DNA of 64,000 nucleotides from contig CM073329.1 in NCBI GenBank assembly GCA_037043015.1, positions 2,248,648 to 2,312,647 on the forward strand. Direction: 5' to 3'. Of the stretch, positions 60,531 through 64,000 are shown one piece after another (position 1 is the stretch's first letter; each line of letters starts with the position of its first letter). The DNA is from Bryum argenteum. Lineage: Eukaryota > Streptophyta > Bryopsida > Bryales > Bryaceae. The notes beneath the pieces are model-generated. The model searched no databases, was not told the origin of the DNA, and worked only from the letters and a program-made list of their open reading frames with translations. The translations under genes and the position numbers were made by a program.

Positions 60531-60954
60531 TCAACCCTTAAGCGTCCACAGTGTCGTTTTTCGACATTCTGGATGTGAGGCTCCGTCTTTGGTGCACAAC
60601 CCCGCTTTCATCCCATCAATTTTTCATCCGCCATTTTTTTTGCCCAACTCCTCGGCGGGTTTACTGTACTCCCTCCTTGGGTAAATAGTAAAAACCTTGA
60701 ACCTCAATTTTTGAGAGTGGGCGAAAGAGATTTTGCATGAAAGTTTTGGTGGTGTGATCTTCACCCCTTTTTGCATGGATCTTGAAATCCATAGCTCCAA
60801 ATGACATGCAACTTGGTGGTCATACTAATTGCCATGCTCCAAAGAAGATCCTACGGTTGGATTTTTTATTTGTTTTTACGCAGTTTTGAAAAAATCAATG
60901 TTATTACCAACTATTAGGAGCTTTACCCCCCCCCCTTGGGCGTTTAGGGGTTAA
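60531..60954. mobile_element. TTAA-bounded piggyBac-like element with conserved stem-loop
   Basis: CCCTTAAGCGTCC at the left, after TCAA (a decayed TTAA), then TGTCGTTTTTCGACA at 60552-60566. The right end GGGCGTTTAGGGG meets TTAA 60951-60954. The stem-loop is shared with 6089-6103 and 28022-28036, but the interior is different. Confidence 0.7.
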
Positions 60955-62049
60955 AGAGAATAAAATCTGGACTTTGGCTTTGCAAATCTTACCACATAAA
61001 CCTTGTAGTATATGGAACATCCATTATAATAATTTCAAAAATATAAATTTTAACCCCTTTATATAACCTTTCACAATTAGCAGGTAGCCATTTTGGCTTT
61101 CTTGGATCTTTAGGAGTTTTCTATTCTACCTATGTTGATCTTGGAAGATTCCATGAAAGTTACAAGAACTTGCAGAGCGCCAAGCAATGTTCAACTTTAA
61201 GTCATAAGGACAAAGGTGTCTAAATTTTTAGAAGTTGTTCAGTTTGTTTCTCTCCCATTCAACCATTTTCATTTAATGATGCAAATAATAAATTGCTATT
61301 GTACCTTGAATTATCCAAAATGACCCAAAATGTGCAAGTAAGTGATAAATTACTTAGGTTCTTTAGAAGATAATCTAAAAAATATAACTCTAGGATCTTG
61401 TAGGCTTTTTACTCCAAAGGGCTCTAAAATAAGCAAGTCAATGTATGAATTCTTAGACTTTGTGTAAGACAATTTGAAAAATTACAATTGTAGGATCTTC
61501 TATAATACTAGTATAGTAAGTTTTAATGAAAAATAAAAAAATTCTCTCTGCTCAAATTGGAAGATCCAAGCACCTCATGGAAAAAAAGGCATTTGTAAAA
61601 AAATTAGAAGCTAAATTTAAGCAAGCATTATGACTTCATACAAAGTTAAAAACAAGGCTTGTCTCAAAAATATAGTACGAGATACAGTTACCTGGGACAT
61701 CCTACTCATTGTCAAAGCAATAGCGGCTAACAAAATCACCAATGAGGCTTGCAATGGGTGGAGGTACTAAAAATCTCAACACTTTGTAACAAAAATAAAA
61801 CACATGACAATGAAATTGGCACCTTCCAACAAAGGGGTGTCAATGGGCTCTTCAACTTACTTCTTATAATACAAGTTTCAAATATATTTTGTGGACTTTA
61901 TAAGCATGAAAATGTTGAAAGAGGATGAGGGAATCATGAGTGACACTCAACCCCATTTTATTCTTTCTAAAATTTCAAAGAGCAGGAATTTCAATTAAAT
62001 TCCTATTTGGCAACAACACTTAAATTAGAGTGGCTCATTTTTAAAACTC
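60955..62049. other. AT-rich intergenic, no gene recognised
   Basis: No gene, tandem repeat or element end seen. Confidence 0.4.
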
Positions 62050-62530
62050 AAGAGGAAAACAATTTTGTTGTGTGTTTGTTTTAAGACATGTAAACGTGAC
62101 ACCACTGGAAGCTCAAGAAGCCCCAGTTACTCCTATCATCGAAGCTCCAACATCGCATCGGCAGACCAAAGTAGCCAACTTGGTGGAAACCATTTTGTAG
62201 CAAATTCATGAAGACATTGCTTAAGCAGTTGCAGACAAGATCATGGGTCACTTACCAAGCAATCTCCAAACTCCTATCAATTTGGACAACCAAGCCGCCT
62301 TTTCGGCATACAATCAGTCGTTTTAAAGTAGTCTTGTATTAGTTGAGTTTCAGAACTCCCATGGCAAGCGAGGCATGAACCGGCAATTGTATGATCTTTT
62401 ATTCAATACTCCGATATGGGCTGAAAAACATCACAAAATTTGAAAATTTATAAGCACATTCAAAAGTGACCAAGGAAATCAATTTCTCAAAATGGGCAAG
62501 GTACATAAGACGTTGTACCAGAGTTGTCTT
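62050..62530 (+). pseudogene. Degraded coding stretch of unknown family, stops at former Gln codons
   Basis: One plus-strand frame from about 62100 reads protein-like for over 130 codons (TPLEAQEAPVTPIIEAP, ADKIMGHLPSNLQTPINLDN, MNRQLYDLLFNTPIWAEKHH). It contains four or five stops, mostly TAG or TAA where CAG or CAA (Gln) would fit, as expected from C-to-T change. No known domain was recognised. Confidence 0.4.
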
Positions 62531-62681
62531 ATTAGACAAAGTTCCTATTCATTTGTCAGGCACAACTTAAATGAGGTGTACATTTAAGACGTTTTCAATG
62601 TATCAATTGTACATCTCATCTAAATTTTGTTTGAAAAATGAATAGGAATTTTGTCTGATAAGACAACACTGCGTTGTACCA
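62501..62681. mobile_element. Hairpin MITE-like palindrome, about 180 bp
   Basis: The left arm (CGTTGTACC..AGTTGTCTTAT, TTCCTATTCATTTGT, GAGGTGTACA) is the imperfect complement of the right arm (TGTACATCTCATC, AATGAATAGGAATTTT, GATAAGACAAC.CTGCGTTGTACC). It sits at the 3' end of the degraded coding stretch. No target duplication could be fixed. Confidence 0.7.
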
Positions 62682-63119
62682 ATTTGGACTTATTCTCATA
62701 TAATGTGCAAGTGAGAATTGTACGTGTATGTAAAATCTCTTAAATCCAAGTAAAGCTTCGTAAATTACATATGATTAATGACCCTTGAATCAATCATTCA
62801 AAATGACTTGGCTCGTAGTGAGAGCCATCTAAACAAGTTCTAAAAACGTCATTTTCTACTAATGATATATTGAATAAAGAAAGTACCCATGTCCCTCATA
62901 CACATCCAATCTTTCTCATATCTTGCACAAAAATACCTCACCGCCATGAAATTTAATTCTTTTTTTTGTTTAGTTTAATCAAATACATTGTCTAACTAAG
63001 TTACTTACAATGTTCTAATAATATATTAGCTAAATACTTGACGAATGAATAAAGTACCATGATTTCGCTTATATGTAATGGTTATCCTTGCATATCAAAC
63101 TTTTGTAAAATCCCCAATT
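62682..63119. other. AT-rich stretch, nothing recognised
   Basis: No gene or element edge. Confidence 0.4.
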
Positions 63120-63345
63120 CCGATAAAATGGCGTCATGCCACTAAAATGGCACACCTCAGCTTTCTGAACTCCAGTTCAAAACCATGTGATATAACAGAA
63201 TTTGAAGGTGATCTTATGGAAAATGAGTGACAATGTATATAAAGGAGTGATATTAATAAAAAAAATTGTGATATTATAGAATACAACATTCCATATATGA
63301 GCACATATGTAAGATTTGGTGTGCCAAAATGGCACATGACATAGT
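63120..63345. repeat. Family C repeat, copy 2
   Basis: Matches copy 1 (59935-60135) over most of its length. It has AAAATGGCAC near both edges (63144 and 63329), so the family may have short inverted ends. The TTAA element at 63352 lies immediately to its right. Confidence 0.75.
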
Positions 63346-63351
63346 GCCATT

Positions 63352-63722
63352 TTAACCCTTAAACGCCCAAGGGGTTTAAAACGGGCAGCCCAAAATTGGA
63401 TCACAACATCTTTTGGACTTGGGCATCATGAATAGTGCACTTTTTGAACTTGGGCACCATGAATGAACCAATCAATGATGAGCTTGCAACCTCCTACAAG
63501 ATTATGTACAACCCCAACCTACCTACCACAATCCTTTCAAAACCATAAAAGCATACATACAAATTGTGATTTGAATTGTAAAATTTCACTTTTTGAATGC
63601 ATCACAAGACGGTGACCAGTTTGACATCAAAATATAAGTGAAAAGTCGATTACAGTGAGAGCTACAGGGCAGATTCTGTTGGAATCAAGCCCCTCGGGCT
63701 TGCTTGGGCGTTTAAGGGTTAA
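63352..63722 (+). mobile_element. TTAA-bounded piggyBac-like MITE (370-bp subfamily)
   Basis: TTAACCCTTAAACGCCCAAG on the left and CTTGGGCGTTTAAGGGTTAA on the right are perfect complements, with TTAA on both sides. This is the cleanest pair of ends in the window. The interior matches 56671-57040. Confidence 0.92.
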
Positions 63723-64000
63723 CGGAATTGAGGTTTAAAGCCCATGACTACTTATTTGCGAGGCTTTAGAATGTGACAAAAATGATGTTGTACAAGAACA
63801 TGAGAGAATCAAGTGCAAGGAAAAGTCATCAATTCAACCAATTGCTTGGGGAATTGGAAGTTTGTTAAATTGTTTGTTGTACCACATTGCATGGGCCGCA
63901 TGGAGACAAACCAGCCTCCATCCATGCAAGCAACTCTTGAAAGCTCCTGCTCACATGCCGCCTCTATTGGAACTCTTACACCTCATTCTTCAACGCATGT
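63723..64000. other. Right edge of window, no gene recognised
   Basis: The last 100 bases are richer in GC, but no reading frame or known motif can be supported before the window ends. Confidence 0.4.

Overview
The window is nuclear DNA of a land plant. Genes have many short exons with GT-AG introns, intergenic DNA is AT-rich, and dispersed repeats and MITE-like elements are abundant. Relics of a GPR1/FUN34/YaaH-type membrane protein and of a ParB/DNA-methylase protein suggest a seed-free plant (lycophyte, fern or bryophyte). That placement is inference, and I cannot name the species.

Three genes look intact. An hnRNP Q/R-like protein with three RRMs (13242-16042, +, 8 exons, 516 aa) resembles Arabidopsis LIF2. 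A kinesin-light-chain-like TPR protein (18232-21701, -, 10 exons, 428 aa) stays in frame across all exons. A MazG-fold dCTP pyrophosphatase (30319-31088, -, 2 exons, 176 aa) keeps its metal-binding residues. They look like unrelated housekeeping genes that share a neighbourhood, not a pathway.

Several genes are broken. Positions 1-4139 hold a multi-exon pseudogene joining a ParB-like part to a DNA N4/N6-methylase-like part, with a group II intron-type reverse transcriptase fragment embedded in one exon. Its last codons are interrupted by a Tc1/mariner element (4140-5732) with a frameshifted DD34E transposase; the element's terminal repeat now supplies the stop codon. Other relics are a paladin-like phosphatase (about 24810-26050), a GPR1/FUN34/YaaH fragment (about 26604-26830) and two unidentified degraded coding stretches (23257-24305 and 62050-62530).

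From about 31.8 kb to the right edge the window is almost all repeats. The dominant class is bounded by TTAA with termini CCCTTAAACG...CGTTTAAGGG, which is the piggyBac layout. One copy (35762-36719) may hold a decayed piggyBac transposase C-terminus. Other elements are a Harbinger-type MITE with TTA duplications, a Mutator-type MITE with 10-bp duplications, a Stowaway-like hairpin, a tRNA-derived SINE with several fragments, tandem repeats and one long microsatellite. No tRNA or rRNA gene, CRISPR array or prokaryote-type operon was seen.
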